From Trichococcus sp. (GTDB lineage: Bacteria > Bacillota > Bacilli > Lactobacillales > Aerococcaceae): a stretch of DNA of 38,585 nucleotides. Where the stretch lies: positions 1-38,585 of the forward strand of contig JASKKA010000008.1 in the NCBI GenBank assembly GCA_030153215.1, written 5' to 3'. Position 1 is the first letter of the stretch. The number at the start of each line of letters is the position of its first letter. This document shows positions 14,191-22,216 of this stretch, one piece after another. The notes below the pieces were generated by a model. It made no database searches and was not told where the DNA came from. It saw only the letters and a program-made list of their open reading frames with translations. The position numbers and the translations under genes were made by a program.

Positions 14191-16993
14191 AATATACGGA
14201 TACGGAAAATGGGTGAACCGAACCTTTGATGATGTACAGGATCTGCAGGTCTTCCATGGAAAAAATGAAGCCGGCAAAAGCACCTTGTCATCCTTCATCA
14301 ACAGCATCTTCTTCGGGTTCCCCAGCGCCCGCAAAAAAGATCAGAATCTGTATGTCCCGAAACAAGCGCAGGCTTACGGAGGCCGGTTGTTTTTGGAGGA
14401 CACACGATTCGGTGATGTCATCGTCGAGCGGGTGAAAGACCGCAACAAAGGACAAGCGGTCGTCATGCTGCCGGATGGCGGGCAGCAGACGACAAAAAAT
14501 CTCGGGCGTTTCTTGTTGGGGATGGACAGGGAGACTTTCGAGTCCCTGTATACATTCAAAATAGACAGCTTGCTTTCCTTGAAAAAAACCCAAAAAGAGG
14601 ACCTGAATCATTATCTGCTGAGCATCGGCACCAGCGGGAGCGAACGCTTGCTGCAATTAGCGAAAGAATACCGGGACGAAGCTGCGAAACGCTTCAAACC
14701 GACCGGAAGCGTTCCGCCCTTGAACAAAAAGATTCAGGCTGCTGAAAAACTGCAAAGGAAGCTTCAGCAAGCAAAAGCGAAGAATGCGACCTATGAAACT
14801 TCGCTGCTGCATTTGTCGGACAGCCAAAAGCAGCAGGCCGAGCTGTTATCCCGTCAACAGGAGTTGGAGCAGGAACAAACCGCAATCGCAGAAAGCTTAA
14901 GGTTGGCGGACAGCTACCAGGAGTGGAAACGCCTGAACAAGGAAATCACGGCAGTCGATTACAGCGAAGTGCCGGAAGATGCCCGCTATCAGTGGCAGAC
15001 GCAGCAAGAAAGAATGGCCGGTTCGATCCAAACGCAAACGCAACTTCAGGAGAGGTTAGCGCAGCTGCAGAAACAGTTGGGCGAATATGCACATGTGGAA
15101 TGGTACAAAGAGCATCAACAGGAATTTGCTGCTCTGCAGCACAGTACCGCCAAAACGCAAGCGGATTTGAATAAGATCACTTATCTGGAAAATGAGATCA
15201 GCAACAATAAAGCTGATTTGGCCAAACAAAAAATGGCCTTTGGGCTGAATCTGGCCCTGCCCACACCGGACCCGCTGAAGGATGAAGAACGCCTTCAGCT
15301 GCAGCAGCTTGCGCAGGACATCAGACAGATCGAAGCACAATTGTTGCGGTTGGATCACAACATCGGTTTTCATGAGGAACAGCTGGAAACCCTCCAGCAA
15401 GAAGAGGCTCGCCTCAAACACGAGAAGCTTACTGATGATGCGTATGCTGCGCTGCAAAGCGATGTACAACAGACGAGCCAAAGAATGCCTGCGCCCTCAT
15501 CAACGAAAAGAAATCCGCTCGTCATGCTGTTAGTGGCTGCTACTGTATTGTTGGTTATGTCCTTTGTTCTGGAGGATTTCAGGGTTGTTGCTTGGGCATT
15601 GTCTGCTGTGCTTGCTGTAGTTAGTGCAATTCTGACCAGGAGAAAACAAGATGTACAAACGAAGGACGCAGTCTCTCAAGAAGGCTCCCCCGAAAATGCG
15701 ATGGAGCAATTTTTGAAACAGACCGCGGTCCGGGAAAGGATCTCAGCTGTAATCAGAGAGCAGGAAGAGCTGCAGGATAAGTTCCTGGAACTTCTGAACA
15801 GCAGGGAAGAAATGGAAGAGCGCGCCAAGATGCTCCAAACCGAGTGGACGACCTTCCAGCAGAAGAAAGGCTATCCCACTCGACTGACTGCTACGGAATT
15901 GCTGCAGTTGGACCCCGGTGCCGTTTTGGCGGAGAAGGCTGCCCTGATCATCAATCAGGAAGCCGAAATGCGCGAGCTGAGTCTTTCCGTGGATAAATGG
16001 AACGAACAGACTGCGTTCATCCGTAGCCGATTCCATTTTGAACATCTCACACTTGCGGAAATGGCCGCTCGTTTTTCTGAGCTACAGAACGCTGTCATTC
16101 TGGAAGAGAATATGGCTTCGAATGTCCAGGATAAAATCAATGAACTGCAGCAAGAATTAGAACAGATCCAACGCGACCTTGCCGAGTCCCATCAAAAGCG
16201 TCAGCAATTGTTGGATCAGGCCAACGCAAAGACTGAAGCCGAATTTTACCAGTTGTTGGCCCTGAAAGAGAAGCAGGAACATAACCTCAAGCGCAAGGAA
16301 TTTCTGGATGAGCAAGTCAATGGACGAGAACAGCTCTTGGATCGTTATGGCGATGCGAAGAAAAGCGCTGACCTTTACGAAAAGAATGAACTGGAATTGC
16401 AGCGGCTGAAGGCAGAACTGTCGAAGGTACAAAGAACGGAAGTGGAACTGAAGCATCAGCTGGAACAATTGGAAGAAGGCGGGACCTACAGTGCTTTGCT
16501 GCTGGAGTTTGCCTTGGCCGAAACCGAGCTGAGGGATCTTGCGGTCGAGTGGGCAGGCTTAGTCACCGCCGGCGAGTGGATTGAAGGGGCCTTGCGCTAT
16601 GGAAAAGAGGACCGCTTGCCGTTGATGCTGGAGGATACGATAACCTTCTTCAGTCGTTTGACGGAAGGTGCATACACCAGCATCGCATTCCAAAAGAACG
16701 GCATGAAGGTCCAACGTCACGACGGAACAGGCTTTTTCCCGAATGAGTTGTCGCAGGGAACAGTAGAACAGCTATACATCGCGCTGCGGCTGGCGTTCGT
16801 TAAGAACACTGCTGATATCGTCAGCATGCCGATCCTGATCGATGATGGCTTTGTGAATTTCGATGATGATAGAAAAAATATCATGTTCACGTTGCTGGAA
16901 GAGCTGAGCGAACATGTGCAGGTACTCTTTTTTACGTTCGATGATGCCTGCGTGCAACGATTTTCACAGAAACAAGTATACATGTTAAAATAG
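14171..16993 (+). CDS. yhaN: YhaN-type ATPase (Rad50/SbcC-like) with central membrane hairpin
   Basis: A 940-residue SMC-like ATPase. Walker A is GKNEAGKST (about residues 30-38). Long coiled-coil segments run from about 175 to 440 and 520 to 800. The ABC signature is LSQGTVEQL (about 858) and Walker B is ILIDDGFVNFDD (about 888). Where Rad50 has a zinc hook there is no CxxC. Two hydrophobic stretches sit there instead (about 447-468 and 474-492; LVMLLVAATVLLVM and VVAWALSAVLAVVSAIL), so the coiled-coil apex is probably membrane-bound. Start GTG 14171 is chosen for AGGAGGAAG upstream. It overlaps yhaO and is followed 21 bp later by yhaM. Confidence 0.92.
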   Translation: MKIRKIEIYGYGKWVNRTFDDVQDLQVFHGKNEAGKSTLSSFINSIFFGFPSARKKDQNLYVPKQAQAYGGRLFLEDTRFGDVIVERVKDRNKGQAVVMLPDGGQQTTKNLGRFLLGMDRETFESLYTFKIDSLLSLKKTQKEDLNHYLLSIGTSGSERLLQLAKEYRDEAAKRFKPTGSVPPLNKKIQAAEKLQRKLQQAKAKNATYETSLLHLSDSQKQQAELLSRQQELEQEQTAIAESLRLADSYQEWKRLNKEITAVDYSEVPEDARYQWQTQQERMAGSIQTQTQLQERLAQLQKQLGEYAHVEWYKEHQQEFAALQHSTAKTQADLNKITYLENEISNNKADLAKQKMAFGLNLALPTPDPLKDEERLQLQQLAQDIRQIEAQLLRLDHNIGFHEEQLETLQQEEARLKHEKLTDDAYAALQSDVQQTSQRMPAPSSTKRNPLVMLLVAATVLLVMSFVLEDFRVVAWALSAVLAVVSAILTRRKQDVQTKDAVSQEGSPENAMEQFLKQTAVRERISAVIREQEELQDKFLELLNSREEMEERAKMLQTEWTTFQQKKGYPTRLTATELLQLDPGAVLAEKAALIINQEAEMRELSLSVDKWNEQTAFIRSRFHFEHLTLAEMAARFSELQNAVILEENMASNVQDKINELQQELEQIQRDLAESHQKRQQLLDQANAKTEAEFYQLLALKEKQEHNLKRKEFLDEQVNGREQLLDRYGDAKKSADLYEKNELELQRLKAELSKVQRTEVELKHQLEQLEEGGTYSALLLEFALAETELRDLAVEWAGLVTAGEWIEGALRYGKEDRLPLMLEDTITFFSRLTEGAYTSIAFQKNGMKVQRHDGTGFFPNELSQGTVEQLYIALRLAFVKNTADIVSMPILIDDGFVNFDDDRKNIMFTLLEELSEHVQVLFFTFDDACVQRFSQKQVYMLK

Positions 16994-17014
16994 GAGTGAA
17001 AGGGGCTGATAGAG

Positions 17015-17983
17015 GTGGCCAAAAAAATATACGAACACGAAATCGATGATAATTTTGAAATTTATGTGCTGATCAAAAGCGCGGATGTCCGTCTGGCAAA
17101 GAATGGCAAGAAATTCATCGCCTTTACTTTTCAGGACCGCAGCGGTCAGATCGATGGGAAGTATTGGGACGCAAAAGAGGAGGACATCCAGCAATTCCAA
17201 GCTGGCCAAGTCGTTGCCGTTACCGGCAAACGGGAACTGTATCAGAACAATCCCCAACTGCGTATCACAAAATTAAGGATCGCACGTGAAGGGGAACCGA
17301 GCCGACCGGAACTCTATATGGAGCGTGCTCCGTTGAAATCAGAGGAGATGGTGGAGGAAGTCAGCCAAATCCTGTTTGAGATCACGAGCGCACCGATCAA
17401 CCGGATTGTCCGGCACATACTCAAAAAATATCAACGGGAATTTTTCGAGTATCCAGCTGCGAAGCGTCATCATCATGCTATCGTTGGCGGACTGGGTTTC
17501 CATACGGTATCGATTTTGCGGATGGCAAAAACGGTCATTCTGCATTACCCTTCAGTCAACAAGTCGCTGCTGTACGGGGGAGTGATTCTCCATGATATCG
17601 GCAAAACGATCGAGTTGAGCGGCAGCATGTCGACAGAATATACCCTGAAAGGCAATTTGATCGGGCATATAGTTCTGATCGATGAGGAGATCACGAAAGC
17701 ATGTTTGGCTCTGAACATCGATGAGGACAGTGAAGAAGTCATCCTGTTGAAGCACATCGTTCTGGCGCATCACGGCAAACAGGAATTCGGATCGCCGGTG
17801 ACACCGCACCTTTTGGAAGCCGAAATCATCCATCATCTTGATAACTTGGATGCCTCCATCAACATGATCGATACGGCTTTGCTGCGCACGACACCGGGAA
17901 CTTTCAGCGAGCGCATTTTCGGATTGGAGAACCGCACCTTCTATAAACCACTCTTTGCCCAACCTACTGAAGAAGGGCAATAA
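17015..17983 (+). CDS. yhaM: 3'-5' exoribonuclease YhaM
   Basis: A 322-residue 3'-5' exonuclease of RNA decay in Firmicutes. The N-terminal OB-fold covers about residues 15-90 (IYVLIKSADVRLAKNGKKFI, FTFQDRSGQIDGKYW). The metal-dependent HD domain follows (RHHHAIVGGLGFHTVSIL, then LLYGGVILHDIGKT with the HD pair at about 191, and HIVLAHHGKQEFGSP). Length and order match the family (about 314 residues). The start is GTG 17015 with GAAAGGGG upstream. It is the last gene of the yhaONM run and ends at a strong terminator. Confidence 0.94.
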   Translation: MAKKIYEHEIDDNFEIYVLIKSADVRLAKNGKKFIAFTFQDRSGQIDGKYWDAKEEDIQQFQAGQVVAVTGKRELYQNNPQLRITKLRIAREGEPSRPELYMERAPLKSEEMVEEVSQILFEITSAPINRIVRHILKKYQREFFEYPAAKRHHHAIVGGLGFHTVSILRMAKTVILHYPSVNKSLLYGGVILHDIGKTIELSGSMSTEYTLKGNLIGHIVLIDEEITKACLALNIDEDSEEVILLKHIVLAHHGKQEFGSPVTPHLLEAEIIHHLDNLDASINMIDTALLRTTPGTFSERIFGLENRTFYKPLFAQPTEEGQ

Positions 17984-17984
17984 C

Positions 17985-18035
17985 AAAAAGGACATAAGAC
18001 TGCTTGTTTCGGTGAGCAACCTTATGTCCTTTTTG
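17985..18035 (+). terminator. Intrinsic terminator of yhaM
   Basis: AAAAAGGACATAAG (17985-17998) pairs with CTTATGTCCTTTTT (18021-18034), with a 22-nt loop. Confidence 0.9.
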
Positions 18036-18063
18036 CGCGTACTTGCGGGTGGGAAGTGAGATG

Positions 18064-18294
18064 TCGGCTGAAAGGTGCTCGAGTGAAGTCAAACAGTCGA
18101 GATAAGGGCAGGGCGTCGGCTGTTTTGATAGCTGGGTTTGTTGAACAGTCGAGACATACTCCATCCGTTGATTGTTCAGAGGTAACGGAATGCTGAACAG
18201 TCGAGACAACTCCCCAATGTCGGTTGTTTGGAGGTGCGGGAGCGCCAAACAGTCGACGACCTCACTGTCGCCTTGCCGGGGGAGATCCGGCAAG
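18064..18294. repeat. Palindromic array with exact 52-bp period
   Basis: Left arms AACAGTCGA start at 18092, 18144, 18196 and 18248. Right arms (TCGGCTG, TCGGCTG, TTGATTG, TCGGTTG) start at 18064, 18116, 18168 and 18220. Both series are spaced exactly 52 bp. Bases next to each arm vary but keep pairing with a neighbour: CAAACAG with CTGTTTTG, TGTTCAG with CTGAACA, TGTTTGG with CCAAACA, with G-T wobbles in the core. The array ends in a perfect stem CTTGCCGG/CCGGCAAG (18272-18294). It lies between the yhaM terminator and the shared prsA-side terminator; no gene is visible in the 408-bp gap 17984-18391. Confidence 0.85.
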
Positions 18295-18329
18295 CAGCAA
18301 TACATACGTATTTCAGAAACTCGCCCACA

Positions 18330-18378
18330 AAAAAACACGCAGGTCACCAGCATCAAAAGGCTGGTGACTTGCGTGTTT
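18330..18378. terminator. Terminator of prsA (probably bidirectional)
   Basis: CACGCAGGTCACCAGC (from 18336) pairs with GCTGGTGACTTGCGTG (ending 18375) with one mismatch. Read on the minus strand it is followed by TTTTTTT. It closes prsA 14 bases after its stop. Confidence 0.92.
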
Positions 18379-18391
18379 TACATTATAGTTA

Positions 18392-19393
18392 TTAGTTTGA
18401 TGATTCTGCAGTTGCTGATTCGGAAGTTGCTGATTCAGCTTCAGAAGTTGCAGAGGCAGCTTCTGAACTAGCTTCTTCTGAAGTTGTTGCTTCGGATGTT
18501 GCGTCTGATGAGCTTGTTTCTTCAGCAGGCAAGAATTGATCAATCGCTGCTGCCAAGTCTTCGTCCTTGATATCGACGTTCGCGGCTTGGACGATTGTGG
18601 ACATGACGGATGTCAGGTAATCATTGTCGGCAAGTTTTTCGTCCATCATCACTGTTTCGATATTTTCACGTTCTTCTTCCAATGTTCCTTTTTCTGTCTT
18701 CTCGATCATCTTGATGATGTGGTAGCCGTATTCCGTAGCGACCGGAGTTTGTGTTACTTCGCCGACTTCAAGTGCATACGCTGCATCTTCAAACGCTTGG
18801 ACCATTTCGCCTTCTCCAAATAAGCCAGTTTCACCGCCGTTTTCAGCAGTTCCCGTGTCGGTGGAGTTGGCTTTGGCCAATTCCGCGAAGTCCGCACCTT
18901 CATTGATTTGTTTGATCAGGTCAACGGCAGTCGCTTCATCCGCAACCAGGATATGCTGCACGTTGATTTGTGGTTGGTAAGATTCGTAGTAGGCTTCCAC
19001 TTCTTCGTCCGTGAAAGTTGTTTCAGCTCGGACGGCTGCTTCAATCAGTTTGTTCAAGTAAAGCACGTCTTGGTATTCCTCTTTATTTGCGAAACCTGAT
19101 TGAGACAAGATGTAGTTGAATGTTTCTTCGCCGCCGTATTGTTCGATGGTCGTCAACAGTTCAGCTTCCGTCTCAGCTTCCAATTCATTGTCGCCGATTG
19201 CATCATTCAATACGTCGATCAAAATCAGACGTTGCAACACGGTTTCGCCGATCGACGCCTTCATCGCGTCGTATAATTCATCTTTAGTGATATCGCCTGC
19301 TGGAGTCGTTGCGACAGTTTCGCCAGTCGAGCAGCCTGCTAATGTGATGGCCGTCAGGAAAGCAACGGACGTCAATGCTAATTTTTTGTTCAT
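18392..19393 (-). CDS. prsA: PrsA-like foldase lipoprotein (parvulin peptidyl-prolyl isomerase)
   Basis: A lipid-anchored extracytoplasmic foldase that helps secreted proteins fold after Sec export. The signal peptide (MNKKLALTSVAFLTAITLAG) ends in the lipobox TLAGC, with the lipidated Cys at 21. A SurA_N-like helical region follows, then the PpiC/parvulin domain (about residues 135-230; INVQHILVADEATA, GETGLFGEGEMVQAFEDAAYAL, TEYGYHIIKM). The last about 45 residues are an unstructured Ser/Ala/Glu/Thr tail (repeated SEAASAT-type units), longer and more repetitive than in Bacillus PrsA. The gene is close to ecsAB and hit, as in Bacillus. It is monocistronic, with GGAAGTG before the ATG. Confidence 0.95.
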   Translation of the reverse strand: MNKKLALTSVAFLTAITLAGCSTGETVATTPAGDITKDELYDAMKASIGETVLQRLILIDVLNDAIGDNELEAETEAELLTTIEQYGGEETFNYILSQSGFANKEEYQDVLYLNKLIEAAVRAETTFTDEEVEAYYESYQPQINVQHILVADEATAVDLIKQINEGADFAELAKANSTDTGTAENGGETGLFGEGEMVQAFEDAAYALEVGEVTQTPVATEYGYHIIKMIEKTEKGTLEEERENIETVMMDEKLADNDYLTSVMSTIVQAANVDIKDEDLAAAIDQFLPAEETSSSDATSEATTSEEASSEAASATSEAESATSESATAESSN

Positions 19394-19564
19394 GAATGTG
19401 GCACTTCCAATCTATTTCTATTTATTTATCCAGTGAATAACCATTTATAAATATATCATAAACGCAGTGATTATGGAAAATATTCCTTAAAAACGCTAGC
19501 AAACTTCTCAGAAAATTCATATCTGCAGGCCAATCCGGGATCGAGTGGAAACCGCAACATAGAA

Positions 19565-19601
19565 CAAAAAAAGCCCCTGCCGCATTAAGACAGGGAGCTC
19601 A
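19565..19601 (-). terminator. Intrinsic terminator of the aldo/keto reductase gene
   Basis: On the minus strand AGCTCCCTGTC pairs with GGCAGGGGCT (two wobble or mismatch positions) and is followed by TTTTTTTG. Confidence 0.8.
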
Positions 19602-19619
19602 GCTTTTGAATCTGTTGTT

Positions 19620-20492
19620 TCAGTTTGGTCGGATGGAGGTTCTCGTCAGGAATTCCTGATCATCGGGATCGCCGGAGTATCTTTCGCCGGTGTTGAGGGT
19701 CGCGATCTTTTCCATATCCTCTTTTGAAAGACTGAAATCGAAAATGTCGCGGTTTTCGCGGATGCGGCTAGGCGTGACAGACTTCGGAATGACAACAACG
19801 CCGCGTTCGATATGCCAACGCAAAACGATTTGGGCCGGTGTCTTGCCGTATCTTTCCGCAAGCTCAAGCAGTACGGGTTGTGTCAAAAGGTCGTTTTTAC
19901 CTTGGCCAAGTGGACCCCAGGCCTCATGGATGATGGCATGTTGCGCCATGAATGCGCGCAGTTCATCCTGAGGAAAAGCAGGATGCGTTTCGACCTGATT
20001 GATCATCGGGATGATTTCCGTGTGTGCCATCAGATCTTCGAGATGATGAATCTGGAAATTGGAGACACCGATGGCTTTGATTTTGCCTTCGGTGTACAAT
20101 TCTTCCATCGCTTTCCAAGTTTCGATGTAACCGGCGGAAGCCCAATGGATCAGGTAAAGATCGAGGTAATCGGTGCCCAAACGATCGAGACTGGCTTGGA
20201 AAGCCGCTTTTGTTTCCTCGTAGCCGTGGTCATAATTCCAAACTTTTGAGGTCAAGAAAAGTTCTTCCCTTGGGATGCCGCTCTTCTTCAAAGTTTGACC
20301 TACAAACGTTTCATTTTCGTAAATCATCGCTGTGTCGAAGTGACGGTAGCCTGTCTCCAAAGCAACGCGCATTGCTGCGCTCAATTCTTTTTCTTCCTTC
20401 ATCTTGAAAACGCCCAATCCCAGCTGCGGGATAGTGACGCCATTGCTGAAGGTGATCTGCGTGATTTCGTTTTCCAAATCGAACACTCCCAT
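19620..20492 (-). CDS. Aldo/keto reductase (AKR5-like)
   Basis: A 290-residue NADPH-dependent oxidoreductase of the AKR superfamily (2,5-diketogluconate reductase/YtbE/YvgN group). The catalytic tetrad is intact: Asp53 and Tyr58 (HFDTAMIYENE), Lys83 (TSKVW) and His116 (YLIHW). The NADP-binding stretch VVIPKSVTPSRIREN is present near the C-terminus. The real substrate is unknown; detoxification of aldehydes and methylglyoxal is typical. The start is uncertain. ATG 20492 would be almost leaderless, because a -10 TATAAT sits at 20501-20506 on the minus strand; GTG 20486 is another option. It is divergent from a MarR-type gene, a common regulator-target arrangement. Confidence 0.9.
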   Translation of the reverse strand: MGVFDLENEITQITFSNGVTIPQLGLGVFKMKEEKELSAAMRVALETGYRHFDTAMIYENETFVGQTLKKSGIPREELFLTSKVWNYDHGYEETKAAFQASLDRLGTDYLDLYLIHWASAGYIETWKAMEELYTEGKIKAIGVSNFQIHHLEDLMAHTEIIPMINQVETHPAFPQDELRAFMAQHAIIHEAWGPLGQGKNDLLTQPVLLELAERYGKTPAQIVLRWHIERGVVVIPKSVTPSRIRENRDIFDFSLSKEDMEKIATLNTGERYSGDPDDQEFLTRTSIRPN

Positions 20493-20500
20493 CTAAAGCG

Positions 20501-20506
20501 ATTATA
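20501..20506 (-). promoter_or_regulatory. -10 element of the aldo/keto reductase gene
   Basis: TATAAT on the minus strand. The predicted start of transcription falls within a few bases of ATG 20492, so either the message is nearly leaderless or the true start codon lies further in. No good -35 is seen. Confidence 0.4.
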
Positions 20507-20577
20507 TGCATCTGTATATTTTCAGGTTAACACAGCTGAATTCAGCAGGCAAATCATCTGCGCCGAGTCACGACAGA

Positions 20578-20606
20578 TTGCTCAAATTGCCAATATTTGG
20601 TATCAT
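20578..20606 (+). promoter_or_regulatory. Promoter of the MarR-family gene
   Basis: -35 TTGCTC (20578-20583), 17-bp spacer, -10 TATCAT (20601-20606). The spacer holds the near-palindrome CCAATATTTGG, a candidate autoregulatory site. Confidence 0.55.
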
Positions 20607-20639
20607 AAAGTGATAATTCGAAAGGAATGGGGGATCATT

Positions 20640-21068
20640 GTGAAATGTGAAATGAGTTCTGCGTTTTGCCGATGGCTGGAAATCAACAATTTTCATCTGA
20701 AAGTCGAGAGCACATTGGAAAAAAGTCTGCAGACAAACCATAACCTTTCTTTGAAAGAGTTCTATGTCCTTTATTTCTTATCGCAAGAACCGGATCTGAA
20801 GCTGAAACTCCAGGATCTGGAGGAAAAGGTCGGCCTAAGCCAAAGTGCGGTTTCCAGATTGGTCAGCAAATTCGAGGCGAAGGGCTGCGGAGCATTGGAG
20901 CGGAATGTCTGTGAGCAGGATCGGCGGATCGTTTATACCTCCTTGACGAAAACTGGCGCGGCAAAATTGGAGGCTGCGGCTGCGACAGTGGAACAGGTGC
21001 TCGCGGAATCTTTCTCGGAAATGCCGACCCAGACGCTTATCGAACAGGCCGATAATCAGAAAAAGTAG
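20640..21068 (+). CDS. MarR-family transcriptional regulator
   Basis: A 142-residue winged-helix repressor type. The HTH and wing are visible: LKLQDLEEKVGLSQSAVSRLVSKFEAKGCGALERNVCEQDRRIVYTSLTKTG. The start GTG 20640 is preceded by AAAGGAATGGGGG. The open frame continues 115 codons upstream, but that part lies antisense to the aldo/keto reductase gene and over the promoter, so it is not coding. The N-terminal helix carries two Cys and the wing two more (CGALERNVCEQD), which could make it thiol-responsive. This is speculative, but it fits control of a reductase next door. Confidence 0.85.
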   Translation: MKCEMSSAFCRWLEINNFHLKVESTLEKSLQTNHNLSLKEFYVLYFLSQEPDLKLKLQDLEEKVGLSQSAVSRLVSKFEAKGCGALERNVCEQDRRIVYTSLTKTGAAKLEAAAATVEQVLAESFSEMPTQTLIEQADNQKK

Positions 21069-21160
21069 GGATTCCTGATTGGATTTTCCTTGGATTTTCC
21101 ATGACAGATACGCTAAGAAAAGCTGAACGGGTTCGTTCACCCATGATTAAGATATGTTCA

Positions 21161-21217
21161 AAAAAACGACGCTCCAAATGACCGTTTTTCCGGGTTGCAT
21201 TTGGAACGTCGTTTTTT
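21161..21217. terminator. Bidirectional terminator (MarR gene / ytxH-like gene)
   Basis: AAAAAACGACGCTCCAAATG pairs with CATTTGGAACGTCGTTTTTT (one mismatch). T-runs are present on both strands. It lies between the convergent MarR and YtxH-like genes. Confidence 0.92.
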
Positions 21218-21224
21218 ATTCTCC

Positions 21225-21605
21225 TTACTGGGTTGGTGCATCTGCGGCTGTCGGCAGTTGGGATTCCATGTTCGCTGCGACTTTTTCGATATCTTCTGTC
21301 AATACGGCGAGTTTGTCGTTGATGCGGTTGATTCTGGGTTGGGCTTGCTGGGTGAAGCTTTCGACAGATTTTGCCACATCTTCAGTAACCGTCGTGACGG
21401 AAGCCAACCCTTCGTTGGTCAAGGATTGGATCGCTTTGCGCAAACCTTGGACACTTTCGTTGAGATCCTCGACGGCAAGGGTGTTGTCCTCCAGGTAGGC
21501 TTTCGCTTTCTCACGGTTTTCTTTGCCGCTGCGGGGAGTATTAAGCAACCCAAGCAAACCACCGACAACAGTTCCGAATACTATCCCTTCCATAAATGAG
21601 CGCAT
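21225..21605 (-). CDS. YtxH-domain protein (YhaH-like)
   Basis: A 126-residue protein with an N-terminal YtxH signature: a glycine-rich hydrophobic segment GIVFGTVVGGLLGLLNTPRSGKENRE (residues 7-32), then a helical, heptad-like region (about 40-115). It is probably a small membrane-anchored protein with a cytoplasmic coiled coil. Function is unknown; Bacillus relatives are stress-induced. The ATG at 21605 lies 2 bp after the hit stop, with GGAGGAATAG as RBS, so the two genes are co-transcribed. The place beside hit matches yhaH in Bacillus. Confidence 0.8.
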   Translation of the reverse strand: MRSFMEGIVFGTVVGGLLGLLNTPRSGKENREKAKAYLEDNTLAVEDLNESVQGLRKAIQSLTNEGLASVTTVTEDVAKSVESFTQQAQPRINRINDKLAVLTEDIEKVAANMESQLPTAADAPTQ

Positions 21606-21607
21606 AT

Positions 21608-22042
21608 CTATTCCTCCAGACTCTCTTTGATGGACGAAACTACTTTTGCCAATTCTTCCTGCGAATATTTGCCTTCATGCGTCTTCCATTTCAATCCGAA
21701 ACCATCCGTATCCGAATCTTCATAACGCGGCAAGAAGTGGATATGCGAATGGAAAACAGATTGGTAGGCAATCGAACGGTTGTTGTTCAGAATATTCAAT
21801 CCCAAAATATCATCACTGGAGCGTTCGATGGCGCGTGCAATTTTAGGGATGCGGGAAAAGACTTCCTTCGCCAATTCTTCGTCATATTCAAAAATATCAG
21901 CAACATGCTTCTTGGGAACCAGCAAGGTGTGCCCTTTCGTCACTTGTGATAAATCCAGAAACGCTATGACGACATCATCCTCATAGACAATGCTGCTCGG
22001 GATTTCGTGGTTTGCGATTTTGCAAAAAATACAATCTGTCAT
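21608..22042 (-). CDS. hit: HIT-family nucleotide hydrolase (Hit)
   Basis: A 144-residue histidine-triad protein that hydrolyses phosphoramidate or dinucleoside-polyphosphate bonds. The triad is HSHIHFLPR (about residues 98-106). The N-terminal CIFCKIA holds a Cys pair that with later His residues may bind zinc. LLVPKKHVADI is the conserved middle motif. It is divergent from ecsAB, as hit is in Bacillus. A minus-strand promoter-like pair TTAACC-17-TATGGA lies upstream, over the start of the ecs intergenic region. Confidence 0.94.
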   Translation of the reverse strand: MTDCIFCKIANHEIPSSIVYEDDVVIAFLDLSQVTKGHTLLVPKKHVADIFEYDEELAKEVFSRIPKIARAIERSSDDILGLNILNNNRSIAYQSVFHSHIHFLPRYEDSDTDGFGLKWKTHEGKYSQEELAKVVSSIKESLEE

Positions 22043-22154
22043 ATGCCTGACCTCTTTCTGTCCATAATCTAGTTTTTTCTATAGGTTAACTTTATCATAT
22101 TTGCGGTTTTTTTGATATCCTGAGACCAAAATGACGCTTCGGCCAGCAAGATAT

Positions 22155-22182
22155 TTGGGATGAGGAAAGGCTGTGCTATAAT
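22155..22182 (+). promoter_or_regulatory. Promoter of ecsAB (extended -10)
   Basis: TTGGGA (22155-22160), 16-bp spacer, TATAAT (22177-22182) preceded by TGC, making an extended -10. Confidence 0.7.
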
Positions 22183-22216
22183 ATAAGGCACAAACGCATG
22201 CGAAAGGGACGGTTAA

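Noticed and set aside
18064-18294. CRISPR array
   Set aside because: The exact period of 52 comes from two alternating arms with short linkers, not from long identical repeats with unique 30-40 bp spacers.
20295-20639. 115-residue N-terminal extension of the MarR protein
   Set aside because: It runs antisense through the aldo/keto reductase start and over both promoters; the RBS supports GTG 20640.
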